Below the pieces are notes generated by a model that was not told the DNA's origin, searched no databases, and was given only the letters and a program-made list of their open reading frames with translations. Below are positions 17,686-27,695 of a stretch of 64,000 nt of DNA, piece by piece (position 1 is the first letter of the stretch; every line of letters begins with the position of its first letter). The translations under genes and the position numbers were made by a program. This stretch comes from Bacteroidia bacterium (GTDB lineage Bacteria > Bacteroidota > Bacteroidia > Flavobacteriales > Flavobacteriaceae), in the NCBI GenBank assembly GCA_030425285.1, contig JAUIAY010000001.1, positions 854,963 to 918,962 on the forward strand, written 5' to 3'.

Positions 17686-19440
17686 TTATGATTTTAAATT
17701 AAGTTTTAAACTCAATTCCTCAAGTTGTTCATTGTCAATATGAGCAGGAGCGTCAATCATAACGTCGCGGCCAGAGTTGTTTTTAGGGAAGGCAATAAAA
17801 TCCCTTATCGTTTCTTGACCACCAAGAATGGCAACCAATCTATCTAAACCGAAAGCGAGCCCGCCATGGGGAGGTGCACCATATTGAAATGCATCCATAA
17901 GGAAACCAAACTGGGCCTTCGCTTCCTCTGGAGTAAACCCGAGGTAATCAAACATTAAAGCCTGCGTTTTCTTGTCATGGATTCTTATGGAACCACCACC
18001 TATTTCATTGCCATTCAACACCAAATCATAGGCATTGGCTTTAACAGCTCCAGGATTGGTTTCCAATAATTCCAATTGACCCGGTTTTGGTGATGTAAAT
18101 GGATGGTGCATGGCGTGGTAACGTTCGGTTTCTTCATCCCATTCCAATAGTGGGAAATCCAAAACCCAAAGTGGCGCAAACTCATCAGGTTTACGTAAAC
18201 CCAAACGTTCTGCCAATTCCATACGCAATGCACTCAATTGTGTCCTTACTTTATTGGTATCACCTGATAACACACAAATTAAATCACCAGGTTTAGCTCC
18301 AGTTACTTCAGCCCATTTCGCTAAATCCTCTTGGTCATAAAATTTATCAACAGATGATTTATAGGTACCATCATCATTACAACGGCAGTAGACCATTCCT
18401 AAAGCTCCAATTTGCGGGCGTTTAACCCAATCAATTAACTTGTCAATTTCTTTTCGTGTGTAAGCATTTCCTCCAGGAACAGCAATACCAACAACCAATT
18501 CAGCATTGTTGAAAACACCAAAATCTTTATGTTGAGCAACTTCATTAAGTTCTCCAAATTCCATTCCGAAACGTATGTCTGGTTTATCGTTTCCATACTT
18601 ACGCATCGCATCATCATAAGTCATTCTGGGGAATTTGTCAATTTCAACACCGTTTACTTCTTTTAGTAAATGGCGTGTTAATCCTTCAAAAGCATTCAAA
18701 ATATCTTCCTGTTCAATAAATGCCATTTCACAGTCTATCTGTGTAAATTCAGGCTGTCTGTCAGCACGAAGATCTTCATCTCTAAAACATTTAACAATCT
18801 GAAAGTATTTATCCATGCCGCCAACCATAAGGAGCTGCTTAAATGTTTGTGGGGATTGCGGCAGTGCATAAAACTGTCCTTCATTCATTCTACTTGGAAC
18901 TACAAAATCACGAGCGCCTTCTGGAGTGGATTTTATTAAATATGGTGTTTCAACTTCAATAAAGCCTTCCTTTGAAAGATAATTGCGAACTTCTTGAGTG
19001 ACCTTATGTCTAAAAATTAAACTGTTTTTTACAGGATTACGACGAATATCCAAATAGCGATATTTCATACGAATATCTTCGCCACCATCAGTTTTATCTT
19101 CAATTGTAAAAGGAGGGAGGAGTGCTTCATTCAACACTATTAATTCAGAAACTAAAATCTCAATATCACCAGTAGGAATATTAGGGTTTTTAGAAGCACG
19201 TTCAATAACGCTACCCTTTACTTGAATAACAAATTCACGACCTAAATTTTGAGCCTGTTCTATCAATGCTTTTGAAGTACGCTCTTCATCAAATACCAAT
19301 TGGGTGATACCGTATCTATCTCGTAAATCTACCCAAACAATAAATCCTTTGTCGCGGGATTTTTGAACCCAACCAGCTAGCGTTACTTCTTTGTTGATGT
19401 GTGATGACCTCAATTCACCACAATTATGACTTCTATACAT
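17686..19440 (-). CDS. aspS: Aspartate--tRNA ligase
   Basis: Class IIb aminoacyl-tRNA synthetase that charges tRNA-Asp. It has an N-terminal OB-fold anticodon-binding domain ([28 protein letters not shown]), the catalytic core with motif 2 ([22 protein letters not shown]), the bacterial GAD insert (about 290-410), and motif 3 ([16 protein letters not shown]). It has 584 residues, as usual for bacteria. ATG at 19440 is preferred over a TTG two codons upstream. It lies downstream of the RND operon terminator and appears to be transcribed alone. Confidence 0.95.
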   Translation of the reverse strand: MYRSHNCGELRSSHINKEVTLAGWVQKSRDKGFIVWVDLRDRYGITQLVFDEERTSKALIEQAQNLGREFVIQVKGSVIERASKNPNIPTGDIEILVSELIVLNEALLPPFTIEDKTDGGEDIRMKYRYLDIRRNPVKNSLIFRHKVTQEVRNYLSKEGFIEVETPYLIKSTPEGARDFVVPSRMNEGQFYALPQSPQTFKQLLMVGGMDKYFQIVKCFRDEDLRADRQPEFTQIDCEMAFIEQEDILNAFEGLTRHLLKEVNGVEIDKFPRMTYDDAMRKYGNDKPDIRFGMEFGELNEVAQHKDFGVFNNAELVVGIAVPGGNAYTRKEIDKLIDWVKRPQIGALGMVYCRCNDDGTYKSSVDKFYDQEDLAKWAEVTGAKPGDLICVLSGDTNKVRTQLSALRMELAERLGLRKPDEFAPLWVLDFPLLEWDEETERYHAMHHPFTSPKPGQLELLETNPGAVKANAYDLVLNGNEIGGGSIRIHDKKTQALMFDYLGFTPEEAKAQFGFLMDAFQYGAPPHGGLAFGLDRLVAILGGQETIRDFIAFPKNNSGRDVMIDAPAHIDNEQLEELSLKLNLKS

Positions 19441-19496
19441 AATCAAAATTTAGATTTGCAAATTTAATGAAGTTAGGGGATTATCAAATTAAAAAA

Positions 19497-19516
19497 GCCC
19501 TAACATTTGTTAGGGC
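19497..19516 (-). terminator. Intrinsic terminator of the RND efflux operon
   Basis: Stem GCCCTAAC with GTTAGGGC (19497-19504 with 19509-19516) and TTTTTT following on the minus strand, 24 nt after the permease stop codon. Confidence 0.85.
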
Positions 19517-19539
19517 GATTTCAGCTATTAATCAATCCG

Positions 19540-22500
19540 TTATTCAAGGGATACGGATTCACTATCGGTTTGTGCTCTTAAAATTCGTTTTTTACGAAGC
19601 CACATTTTAAATTTCATGACCAAGAAAAACAGTACTGGTACTATGATTAATGTTAAGAATGTTGCTACAAATAATCCGTAGATAACGGTCCAAGCCAATG
19701 GTCCCCAAAACACAACATTGTCTCCACCTACATAAATATTGGGGTCAAATTCTTTAAAGAGGGTAAAGAAGTTAATGTTGAAACCAACCGCTAACGGTAT
19801 CAAACCTAATATAGTTGTAATGGCAGTTAATAAAACCGGACGTAAACGTGCTTTACCAGCCTTTACAATAGATTCGAATAAATCATCGGTTTCTAGATAA
19901 TCGGTTTCTTCTAAATTTAGCTTAACTTTTTTACGGTCTATTAACAACTGCGCATAATCCAATAATACCACTCCATTGTTAACGACGACTCCTGCGAGCG
20001 ATATGATACCAACCATGGTCATCATGATTACGAAGGCACTACCCGTTATAACAATTCCTCCAAATACGCCAATTAAACTCAAGAAAATGGCCAACATAAT
20101 TATAGCTGGTTTTGAAATAGAGTTAAATTGGAAAATCAAAATAAAGAAAATAAGACCTAATCCAGTAAAGAAAGCACCCATCAAAAAGGCCATTTGCTTG
20201 TTTTGTTCTTCAATTTGGCCCGTATAATCTATTTTAATATCATCTGGGAGTTCTTCAAAACTCTTCATTTCGTTTCGAATCTGATTAACGACTGCACCAG
20301 CATCAGTATAACCAGGCGCCAAAGCCGAATACACGGTTACTACACGCTTGGTGTCCTTATGTTTTATGGCACTAAATCCAGAAGTGTTTTCATAAGTCGC
20401 TACAGCCGAAACAGGTATTTCCTTAATTTGACCTGAAGCCATATCCCTAAACGTGATTTTTTGATTGAACAGGGCGCTTTTGTCATAACGATTTTCTTCA
20501 TTAAATCTCACATAAATATCATAATCATCGCCATCTTCTTTGTATATACCTGCTTTAGATCCAAAAATCGAATTTCGGAGCTGCTGCCCAACCTGAGAAG
20601 CACTAATGCCAAGTTCACCTGCTTTTTCACGATCTACAATCACGCGCATAATCGGTTTGTCCTTATTGACATCAATTTTCAATTCATCAACACCAGGGAC
20701 ATTTTTACTGTTGATGAACTCGCGCATTTTTTCAGCTAGGTTAATAAGCTCATTATAGTCTTTTCCTTCAATCTCTATGTTAATTGGTGCACCTGCTGGA
20801 GGTCCAGCAGCATCTTTTTCTACAGAAATGAGAACACCTGGATAAATACCGACTAATGATTTTTGGACTTTTTGGCGTAAAAGTTCACTGTCTTCGCCAC
20901 GACGGTATTTAAACTCACGCATGGAAGCCGTTATTTTGGCTTTGTGAGGCATCTCGGCAGCCGAACCACCATCGGTTTGTGGATTACCAGCACCTTCACC
21001 AACTTGCGAAACGGCACTCTCTACCATAAAATTATGACTGCCATCTTTGTATTGCGAATCGTCTAATACCTTGTAAACGCGTTTTTCAATTTCCTTTGTT
21101 ATGGCATTGGTTTTTTCAATGGCAGTACCTTCAGGATACTCAATGTATACAATAATTTGATTTGGGATGTTGTCTGGGAAAAATTCCACTTTAGTACGTT
21201 GAGTCGATAAGGATATTCCAAATGTTATAAAAGCAATCATTAACAGTAAGAAAGCACCAAAACTTAAAACATATGGTTTCCAACCCGAAAGCGCCCAGCG
21301 TAAGACTCTTTCATAGAAACGTTCTAGTTTTACCAGTGTTTTAGTTTGGAAATTGTTGGCCCATTTACGTAAAAACAGACGGTAAACCCAAAGCATTATG
21401 GCGGTAAATACCATTAAGGAACCTAGAGCTCTGTACTCACCAGCAACCATGTATACCAACAACCCTAGAATAGCCATAACGACCGTAATAGTTATTATAC
21501 GTTTCAAAGGCATATCCTTATCCTCAATATTCATAAATTGAGATACCAATACAGAATTGAAGAATATAGCTACAAATAATGATGACCCAAGAACAATAGA
21601 TAAAGTTTGAGGTAGAATCATCATAAATTCACCCATTATACCAGGCCATAATCCAAGTGGAATAAAAGCAGCTACAGTTGTTGCGGTTGATATAATGATT
21701 GGAAAAGCAATTTCACCAATACCTTTTTTGGCTGCCTGTATGCGGCTCATACCTTCTTCATCCATGAGACGATAGACGTTTTCAACAACCACAATACCAT
21801 TGTCAACCAGCATTCCCAGTCCCATGATAAGACCAAAAAGCACCATAGTGTTTAAGGTAATCCCAAACATATTTAAGATCATGAGTGACATAAACATGGA
21901 CATCGGTATTGCAAAACCTACGAAAATGGCATTTTTAAAACCAAGGAAAAACATAAGAACGGTCACAACCAAAATAACCCCAAATATGATATTGTTTACC
22001 AGGTCATCTACCTGTCCGATAGTTACTGACGATTGATCGTTTGCGATACTAACTTCTAAATCTGGTGGGAAAACGTGCTCTTTGGAGTGCTTTACAATCT
22101 CATGAATCTGTTGCGCTGCAGCTACCATGTTTTTTCCAGCTCGTTTTTTTACATCAAGCATGACAACAGGTTCTCCATATTCCCTGGCAAAAGTGGTTTT
22201 GTCTTCTTCCTTGAAACTAACCGAGGCAATATCCTTTAAATAAATAGGATTGTTATGCTCTGATTTAACCACAAAATTTTCAAGTTCGTGAGGGTTTTCT
22301 ATTTCTCCAAGTATACGAATGGTTCGACGTTGGCCACTGGCTTTAATATTTCCAGCAGACATAGTAACATTTCCACCATTTATGGCATTAATAACATCAC
22401 TAAATGATACTTGTGCAGCCATCATTTTGTAGATATCAACAGCAACCTCTACTTCTTTTTCCTGTGCACCACGAATGGCTACTTCCTTAATCTCCAGTAA

Positions 22501-23046
22501 ATCTTCAATTTCATCTTGAAGGTATTCGCCGTATTCTTTTAACCTGTCAACAGGGTAGTCTCCAGAAATATTGATATTAAGTATGGGCATTTCTTCAGAC
22601 ATACTTAAATCAAAAACATCGGGTTCTACTTTGGCATCATTGAAGGTAGGCCAATCTTCACCAGTAGTTTTAGATTCTATTTCGTCCTTGACTTTAAGTT
22701 TGGCTTCTTCAACTGTAATACCTTCATCAAATTCTATGATTACCATTGAATAATCTTCTTGAGAGGTCGAGGTGATTTCTACAACGTTGCTCACGGTCTT
22801 TAACTCGTCTTCCAACGGATCGGTTATGAGCTTTTCAATATCTTCGGCCGTGTTTCCAGGAAATAGCGTGCTTACGTAAATTTTGGTTTCGTTTACTTCT
22901 GGAAAGTTCTCTCTTGGCATTTCAAAGAAAGCAGAAATACCTAAATAAAAGAATACTAAAATAAGAACATATATCGTGGTTTTATTATTGATTGCCCAAG
23001 ATGATAGTCCAAATTCTTTATCGACTTTTTTTTGTCTTTCGGTCAT
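19540..23046 (-). CDS. RND efflux transporter permease, AcrB-like
   Basis: Inner-membrane proton-driven pump of a tripartite efflux system. At 1168 residues it has the two-fold RND layout: N-terminal helix near residues 22-40, periplasmic porter loops (about 45-340 and 630-900), and helix bundles with GLIMGLGMLVDNGIVVVENVYRLM (proton-relay Asp in TM4) and GIISLAGVVVNNGVVLLDYAQ. The VDNGIVVVEN form is closer to drug or hydrophobe pumps than to heavy-metal CusA types. A charged C-terminal extension is present. It is the last gene of the unit tetR-tolC-mfp-rnd and overlaps neither neighbour. The substrate cannot be read from sequence. Confidence 0.9.
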   Translation of the reverse strand: MTERQKKVDKEFGLSSWAINNKTTIYVLILVFFYLGISAFFEMPRENFPEVNETKIYVSTLFPGNTAEDIEKLITDPLEDELKTVSNVVEITSTSQEDYSMVIIEFDEGITVEEAKLKVKDEIESKTTGEDWPTFNDAKVEPDVFDLSMSEEMPILNINISGDYPVDRLKEYGEYLQDEIEDLLEIKEVAIRGAQEKEVEVAVDIYKMMAAQVSFSDVINAINGGNVTMSAGNIKASGQRRTIRILGEIENPHELENFVVKSEHNNPIYLKDIASVSFKEEDKTTFAREYGEPVVMLDVKKRAGKNMVAAAQQIHEIVKHSKEHVFPPDLEVSIANDQSSVTIGQVDDLVNNIIFGVILVVTVLMFFLGFKNAIFVGFAIPMSMFMSLMILNMFGITLNTMVLFGLIMGLGMLVDNGIVVVENVYRLMDEEGMSRIQAAKKGIGEIAFPIIISTATTVAAFIPLGLWPGIMGEFMMILPQTLSIVLGSSLFVAIFFNSVLVSQFMNIEDKDMPLKRIITITVVMAILGLLVYMVAGEYRALGSLMVFTAIMLWVYRLFLRKWANNFQTKTLVKLERFYERVLRWALSGWKPYVLSFGAFLLLMIAFITFGISLSTQRTKVEFFPDNIPNQIIVYIEYPEGTAIEKTNAITKEIEKRVYKVLDDSQYKDGSHNFMVESAVSQVGEGAGNPQTDGGSAAEMPHKAKITASMREFKYRRGEDSELLRQKVQKSLVGIYPGVLISVEKDAAGPPAGAPINIEIEGKDYNELINLAEKMREFINSKNVPGVDELKIDVNKDKPIMRVIVDREKAGELGISASQVGQQLRNSIFGSKAGIYKEDGDDYDIYVRFNEENRYDKSALFNQKITFRDMASGQIKEIPVSAVATYENTSGFSAIKHKDTKRVVTVYSALAPGYTDAGAVVNQIRNEMKSFEELPDDIKIDYTGQIEEQNKQMAFLMGAFFTGLGLIFFILIFQFNSISKPAIIMLAIFLSLIGVFGGIVITGSAFVIMMTMVGIISLAGVVVNNGVVLLDYAQLLIDRKKVKLNLEETDYLETDDLFESIVKAGKARLRPVLLTAITTILGLIPLAVGFNINFFTLFKEFDPNIYVGGDNVVFWGPLAWTVIYGLFVATFLTLIIVPVLFFLVMKFKMWLRKKRILRAQTDSESVSLE

Positions 23047-23075
23047 GTTTTAAATCTTTTTGACTTTAGTTAGGT

Positions 23076-24260
23076 TTATTGCGCGTTTTCGTTGTAGTCA
23101 ATAACTTCAACAGATTGACCGTCCTTGACACTTCGGGCGCCTTCCTTGATAATTTCGGCATTGTCTTCAATTCCAGACAACACTTCAATAACATCGCCTT
23201 GAGTTTTTCCAGTTGTAATAATGGTTTTTTGGGCAATTCCAATGTTGTTACCATTTTTATCAGAAACCGTATAGATGTACTGCTCGCCTTCGGCATTTTC
23301 AGAAATAACACTTTGTGGAATTAAAATAGCTTCTTTATTGGTATAGTCGTTAATTTTTAATCTGGCAGTCAGGTTTGGCTTTATGTTTTTTTCTGATTTA
23401 GGAATATCAACTTCAACCTTAAATGTTCTGTTGGAAGGATTTATAAAATCACCTGCCTGACGAACTTGTGTTTCGACGGTTTTCCCTAAAACCGGAAATT
23501 CAACTACTACGTGTTTCCCTTTGGTAACATCTTCTATGTAACGTTCGGGAACATCAGTTTCTATATACATGTTGTCCAGATTCACTAACCTAAACAATTG
23601 TGATTGACCAGCAGCGACAACACTTCCTTGTTCGGTAATGACATCATCAATAGTCCCTGAAAAAGGCGCTTTGACCACAGTTTTGGCAATTTGTTGCTTT
23701 AATTGGTTTACGGCTTTTTCTTGTGCCTCATAATTGGACTTGGCCTGTAAGTATTGAATTTCACTACCTATGTTTTGATCCCAAAGACGCTTTTGGCGCT
23801 CAAAAGTGGTTTTAGCCAATTCTGTCTGAATTTCTAATTGGGCCAGTTGTTGACCCATACCACCATCATCGATTTTTGCAAGGGTTTGGCCTTTTCTAAC
23901 AGATTGTCCTTCTGTTACATAAACATTTGTCAAAATACCATTGTATTCAGGAGTAATGACTAAAAGGTTTTTAGTGGTTACATTTCCTTGAATTTCAAAA
24001 TAATGGTTAAAAGATTCCTTTTGCGCTTTAATAGTAGTGATTAGAGGCACTTTTTTTATAGTGTCAATTTTAGAGATAGCATCATCTAAAGTTGCTAATT
24101 GATCCGTGATGGTTTGTTGTTGTTCAACAATTTCTGCACGTTTTTGACGCATAAGTTCCAGATTATTGGAGCTTAACACGTTTTCCAGTGAATTTTTTTT
24201 GTCTCCTCCACAAGAGGTTAAAATAAAAGTTGCAAGTGCTATTGATAATATATTTTTCAT
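23076..24260 (-). CDS. RND efflux periplasmic adaptor (membrane fusion protein), lipoprotein
   Basis: Links the inner-membrane pump to the TolC-like channel. A lipobox LTSC gives lipidated Cys17. A short helical segment with EQQQTITDQL follows, then a lipoyl/barrel-sandwich motif (VTEGQSVRKGQTLAKIDDGG), a helical hairpin (about residues 140-195) and VKAPFSGTIDDVITEQGSVVAAGQ, then beta-barrel and membrane-proximal domains. The 394 residues are normal for the family. It sits 13 bp after the TolC gene and 29 bp before the permease in one operon under the TetR regulator. Confidence 0.9.
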   Translation of the reverse strand: MKNILSIALATFILTSCGGDKKNSLENVLSSNNLELMRQKRAEIVEQQQTITDQLATLDDAISKIDTIKKVPLITTIKAQKESFNHYFEIQGNVTTKNLLVITPEYNGILTNVYVTEGQSVRKGQTLAKIDDGGMGQQLAQLEIQTELAKTTFERQKRLWDQNIGSEIQYLQAKSNYEAQEKAVNQLKQQIAKTVVKAPFSGTIDDVITEQGSVVAAGQSQLFRLVNLDNMYIETDVPERYIEDVTKGKHVVVEFPVLGKTVETQVRQAGDFINPSNRTFKVEVDIPKSEKNIKPNLTARLKINDYTNKEAILIPQSVISENAEGEQYIYTVSDKNGNNIGIAQKTIITTGKTQGDVIEVLSGIEDNAEIIKEGARSVKDGQSVEVIDYNENAQ

Positions 24261-24273
24261 GTTGTTTAATAGC

Positions 24274-25614
24274 TTAATAATTAACAGTGTTTAATATGGT
24301 TTCCAGTTCAGCTTTTTTTGCAATGACATTAAACATGGCTTGCAAGTATTCTTGCTGGGCTGTATATAATTGGGTTTGTGCTTGACGTAAATCAAAACTT
24401 GAGGCAATACCTTCAAAAAACTTGGTTTCATTTTTTGATTCGATGCGTTCGGCTAAATCCAAATTTTCTTTTTTGTTGGTATATTCTTCAATGGAAAATT
24501 GGTAATCACTCTTGGCATTGGCAATTTGAAATAGTAGCTCTTGCTCGGTTTGTGTTAGTTCTTCTTGGGCTTTTTCAACATTAATTTTAGCGCGTTGAGT
24601 AGCCGCATTGCGCATGCCAGAACTAAAAATAGGTACTGTAAGTCCAACCCCAAATTGAGCTTGACCAAACCACTCTTGATTGTTGGTTCCAAAAGTAAAC
24701 GCATCACTAAACCCATTGTATCCACCACTAATAAATGCATTCAAACTAGGCAAGTAAGCGCTTTTTTCTAATTTTAAAAGGAGTTCTTGAGTTTCCATAT
24801 AATTGGCGGCTATTTGGTAATCAATAGTATTTTCTACCGGATTGTCCGAGTCCAATAACTCCAATGAAATATTTTGTAAAGTGAGAGTCTCCAAATCATC
24901 AGTTAAAATGGTGTTGCTATTTAAATCTAAGCCCAAAGAGATATTAAACATTTTATAGGATAGATCTTTTAACCTTTCATTATTGTTTAAATAACTTTTT
25001 AAACTACTCAAGGTTATTTTGAGTTGTTCTACACTTTCTTCTTCTTCTAATCCGTTTTCATAGATTTTAGTGGTCTCATCAAGATTTTTTTGAAGAACAT
25101 CAATGTTGTTATTTACGATTTTCAAACTCTCTTCGGCCAGCAATACATTACCATAAGCATTAATTACGGCTTTTCTAACTTCTAAATCGGTTTTAGTTTT
25201 CGAGTTTTCGGATATTAATAAATACACTTTGGCAGCTTGAAGACCAACAAGGTAAGACCCGTCAAATAAAAGTTGGGTCATGGTTGCGCTGGCTGCCATA
25301 CTTTGTTTTGTGCTAAAAGTAACTGGAACAAAAGTACCTGGTTCACCACCAGCAATTTCACCGGGAAGAAGAGATACTTGTTGTTTAATCCAATTTTGGT
25401 AATCTATAGAACCGTTTATTTGTGGTAAACCTGTAGCTGTAGTTTCCCATTTTTCTTTTTCGGCGATTTCTACATCACGAACAGCATTTTTTGCCGCTCG
25501 GTTATTTTCCAAAGCAAAGTCTATGGCTTCTTGTAATGTAAAACTATAGGTGCTTTCTTGTCCAAAGGACAAAGAAGTAAAAAGAAAACCTATAATGTAA
25601 AATATCTGTTTCAT
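24274..25614 (-). CDS. TolC-family outer-membrane efflux protein
   Basis: Outer-membrane exit duct of the efflux system. The signal peptide (1-18) ends in SFGQ. The protein then shows two repeated OEP-type halves of long helices rich in Glu, Lys, Asn and Leu, with the recognisable start LQEAIDFALENNRAAKNAVRDVEIAEKEKWET and a second-half segment RAKINVEKAQEELTQTEQELLFQIANAKSDY. It has 446 residues. It is the second gene after tetR (22 bp gap), an order that is common in Flavobacteriaceae RND operons. Confidence 0.9.
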   Translation of the reverse strand: MKQIFYIIGFLFTSLSFGQESTYSFTLQEAIDFALENNRAAKNAVRDVEIAEKEKWETTATGLPQINGSIDYQNWIKQQVSLLPGEIAGGEPGTFVPVTFSTKQSMAASATMTQLLFDGSYLVGLQAAKVYLLISENSKTKTDLEVRKAVINAYGNVLLAEESLKIVNNNIDVLQKNLDETTKIYENGLEEEESVEQLKITLSSLKSYLNNNERLKDLSYKMFNISLGLDLNSNTILTDDLETLTLQNISLELLDSDNPVENTIDYQIAANYMETQELLLKLEKSAYLPSLNAFISGGYNGFSDAFTFGTNNQEWFGQAQFGVGLTVPIFSSGMRNAATQRAKINVEKAQEELTQTEQELLFQIANAKSDYQFSIEEYTNKKENLDLAERIESKNETKFFEGIASSFDLRQAQTQLYTAQQEYLQAMFNVIAKKAELETILNTVNY

Positions 25615-25636
25615 GAATTGTTTTTTCTGCGTTTTA

Positions 25637-26242
25637 TTAAGATTGATTGATTTTTAAATAGTCATTAAGTAAGTCAATACCCTTTGGCGTACAAATACCA
25701 CGTAAATGGTATTCCAAATAATTGTCCATTAAGGTTTTCATCGAAAAATTTTCTAAAGGAAACAGGTCTTTGTCTTTTAAGGCCATCATACAGTTAAAGT
25801 AAATTTTTGCAATAAAACTCACATTAATAGTATCCCGATATAGTCCTATTTTTTTACCCCGTTCCAAATTGCAACTAACACAATCGTTCATGACACAAAG
25901 TTGTTTTTCCTTGATGTCCTTGAAAATTTTTGGATAGTATTTTTCCAATTGATATTGCGGCGATGATTTTTCGTCCTTTAGGTTTTGCATGAGGAACTTT
26001 TTAATCTCATAAATTTCCTCAATTGGGTTTTTTTCTAAATCACGTATATCTTCAATACCACTGGAAATTACCTGAAACAAATACATCACCGTTTCTTCTA
26101 CCAAAATGGTTTTGTTGGCAAAGTATTGGTAAATGGTTTTTTTAGATATGCCCAAAGTATTGGCAATATCGTCCATGGTTACACTTTTAAAACCATAGGT
26201 TAAAAATAAATTGACAGCTGTTTTTAAAATATCTTCTTTCAT
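25637..26242 (-). CDS. TetR/AcrR-family transcriptional regulator
   Basis: A 201-residue one-component repressor. The N-terminal helix-turn-helix is clear (TAVNLFLTYGFKSVTMDDIANTLGISKKTIYQYFANKTILVEE, residues 8-50), and the C-terminal ligand domain is unconserved, as usual. Two cysteines in CVMNDCVSC (about residues 113-121) are notable. The start MKEDILK is preferred; the upstream seven codons of the open frame lie between the promoter and the ATG. It is the first gene of the efflux operon and faces a palindrome overlapping its own promoter, so it probably represses itself and the pump. Confidence 0.88.
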   Translation of the reverse strand: MKEDILKTAVNLFLTYGFKSVTMDDIANTLGISKKTIYQYFANKTILVEETVMYLFQVISSGIEDIRDLEKNPIEEIYEIKKFLMQNLKDEKSSPQYQLEKYYPKIFKDIKEKQLCVMNDCVSCNLERGKKIGLYRDTINVSFIAKIYFNCMMALKDKDLFPLENFSMKTLMDNYLEYHLRGICTPKGIDLLNDYLKINQS

Positions 26243-26252
26243 AATTCTGGGG

Positions 26253-26293
26253 CAAAAGTACAATAGGAAACTTTAAAAACAAAAAAAGTTTCC
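26253..26293 (-). promoter_or_regulatory. Promoter and palindromic operator of the tetR-efflux operon
   Basis: Minus-strand TACTTTTG (26253-26260) and TTTG (26280-26283) are separated by 19 nt, a perfect Bacteroidota promoter. A perfect inverted repeat GGAAACTTT (26266-26274), 10-nt spacer, AAAGTTTCC (26285-26293) surrounds the -33 element, where a bound TetR dimer would block RNA polymerase. Confidence 0.7.
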
Positions 26294-26330
26294 AAAGTTT
26301 TAATGATTTTTTAACATTGGGTTAAACAAG

Positions 26331-26362
26331 TTGCTTTTATAAAAGCAATTGGTTTATTTTTG
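26331..26362 (+). promoter_or_regulatory. Promoter of the polyprenyl synthetase gene
   Basis: TTG at 26331-26333 and TATTTTTG at 26355-26362 (TAnnTTTG) are 21 nt apart. The start codon at 26367 is only 4 nt beyond the -7 element, so the transcript is probably leaderless. Confidence 0.5.
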
Positions 26363-26366
26363 TACG

Positions 26367-27341
26367 ATGCAAAACATTCAGTATTTCCAAAAAGCTTTCA
26401 ATGATTATTTGGCAGACTTTATTCAAGAGCGGGAACCCAAGTCATTGTACGAGCCCATCAATTATATTTTGGAGTTGGGCGGAAAACGGTTAAGACCTGT
26501 TTTAACACTTATGACAGCCGAAATTTTTAACACAGACCACAATAAGGCTTTGGATGCCGCATTGAGTGTTGAAGTGTTCCATAACTTCTCTTTGATACAT
26601 GACGATATTATGGACGATGCGCCATTGAGACGTGGTCAAGAAACGGTACATGAAAAGTGGGACTTAAATACAGGTATTTTGTCTGGTGATGCCATGTTGA
26701 TTCTTGCGTATCAATTATTTGAAAATTATGATGCCGAAACATTCCAGGCTTTGGCAAAATTATTTAGTCAAACGGCATTGGAGGTTTGTGAAGGGCAACA
26801 GTATGATATAGATTTTGAAACATTGGACGATGTCACTATTGAACAATATCTTAAAATGATTGAATACAAAACGGCCGTTTTGGTTGGTGCTGCTATGAAA
26901 ATGGGTGCTATTGTTGCTGGCGCAAGCGAAAAAGATCAAAACTACATATATGATTTTGGGAAAAATTTAGGTATTGCTTTTCAGCTTCAAGATGATTTTT
27001 TAGACGTCTTTGGTAACCCAGAAACATTTGGCAAGCAGGTTGGTGGCGACATTATTGAGAACAAAAAAACGTATTTGTTCCTCAAAGCATTAGAGCTTTT
27101 AAATTCGGATGACAAGCTACAATTACAACATTTATATAGTATTTCGCCAAGTGACCAATCTGATAAAATTGACTCTGTTAAACAATTGTTTGTTGAATCT
27201 GGATCGGATAATGAAACAAAAAAAGCCATTCAGATCTATACTGAAAAGGCGATGTCAATTTTAGATGTTTTAGATATTTCTGAACCCAACAGGCAAGCAT
27301 TAAGGGATTTTGGCTTGATGTTAATGAACAGGGACGTATAA
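26367..27341 (+). CDS. Trans-type polyprenyl (prenyl) diphosphate synthase
   Basis: Condenses isopentenyl diphosphate with allylic diphosphates to make the quinone side chain or other long prenyl chains. Both aspartate-rich motifs are present: HDDIMDDAPLRRG (first, DDxxxD) and QLQDDFLDVFG (second, DDxxD), plus GGKRLRP near the N-terminus. It has 324 residues. The frame continues upstream to a TTG, but that part overlaps the promoter, so the ATG at 26367 (MQNIQYFQKAF) is chosen. Chain length cannot be fixed by eye. It overlaps the next gene by 1 nt. Confidence 0.9.
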   Translation: MQNIQYFQKAFNDYLADFIQEREPKSLYEPINYILELGGKRLRPVLTLMTAEIFNTDHNKALDAALSVEVFHNFSLIHDDIMDDAPLRRGQETVHEKWDLNTGILSGDAMLILAYQLFENYDAETFQALAKLFSQTALEVCEGQQYDIDFETLDDVTIEQYLKMIEYKTAVLVGAAMKMGAIVAGASEKDQNYIYDFGKNLGIAFQLQDDFLDVFGNPETFGKQVGGDIIENKKTYLFLKALELLNSDDKLQLQHLYSISPSDQSDKIDSVKQLFVESGSDNETKKAIQIYTEKAMSILDVLDISEPNRQALRDFGLMLMNRDV

Positions 27342-27694
27342 TGGACATGCCTGTTTCTTTTAATGAGCTAATTTCGGAAGCTGAAAAATATAAGCTTTAT
27401 AATCAATTGATTAAGCAATTAAATAAAGATTTAGCCTTGGCCAATCTGGATTTAAGTTTTGATGAAGACGTCTTGCCCTCAAGTTTAAAATTGATGCTGC
27501 ATGAAACTGTTTACAAATTAATACAAGAACAGTTTATGTCCTATTTAAATCTGTTATACATAATTGATGTGTCAGAAAGAAAAATAAAATCATTGGATGG
27601 TACCGATACCTTGGAAATGTCCGAACAAGTGACATTTATGATCTTACAACGTGAGTGGCAAAAAGTGTGGTATAAAAACCAATACAATAGCTAA
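27341..27694 (+). CDS. Conserved hypothetical protein, 117 residues
   Basis: The start codon shares one base with the stop of the polyprenyl synthetase gene, so the two are translationally coupled. The protein is soluble, acidic and helical with no signal peptide and no catalytic motif I can name (MPVSFNELISEAEKYKLYNQLIKQLNKD at the start, then VYKLIQEQFMSYLNLLYIIDVSERKIK in the middle). It probably belongs to a small flavobacterial family. Its role is unknown. It ends 1 nt from the convergent gene. Confidence 0.6.
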   Translation: MDMPVSFNELISEAEKYKLYNQLIKQLNKDLALANLDLSFDEDVLPSSLKLMLHETVYKLIQEQFMSYLNLLYIIDVSERKIKSLDGTDTLEMSEQVTFMILQREWQKVWYKNQYNS

Positions 27695-27695
27695 A

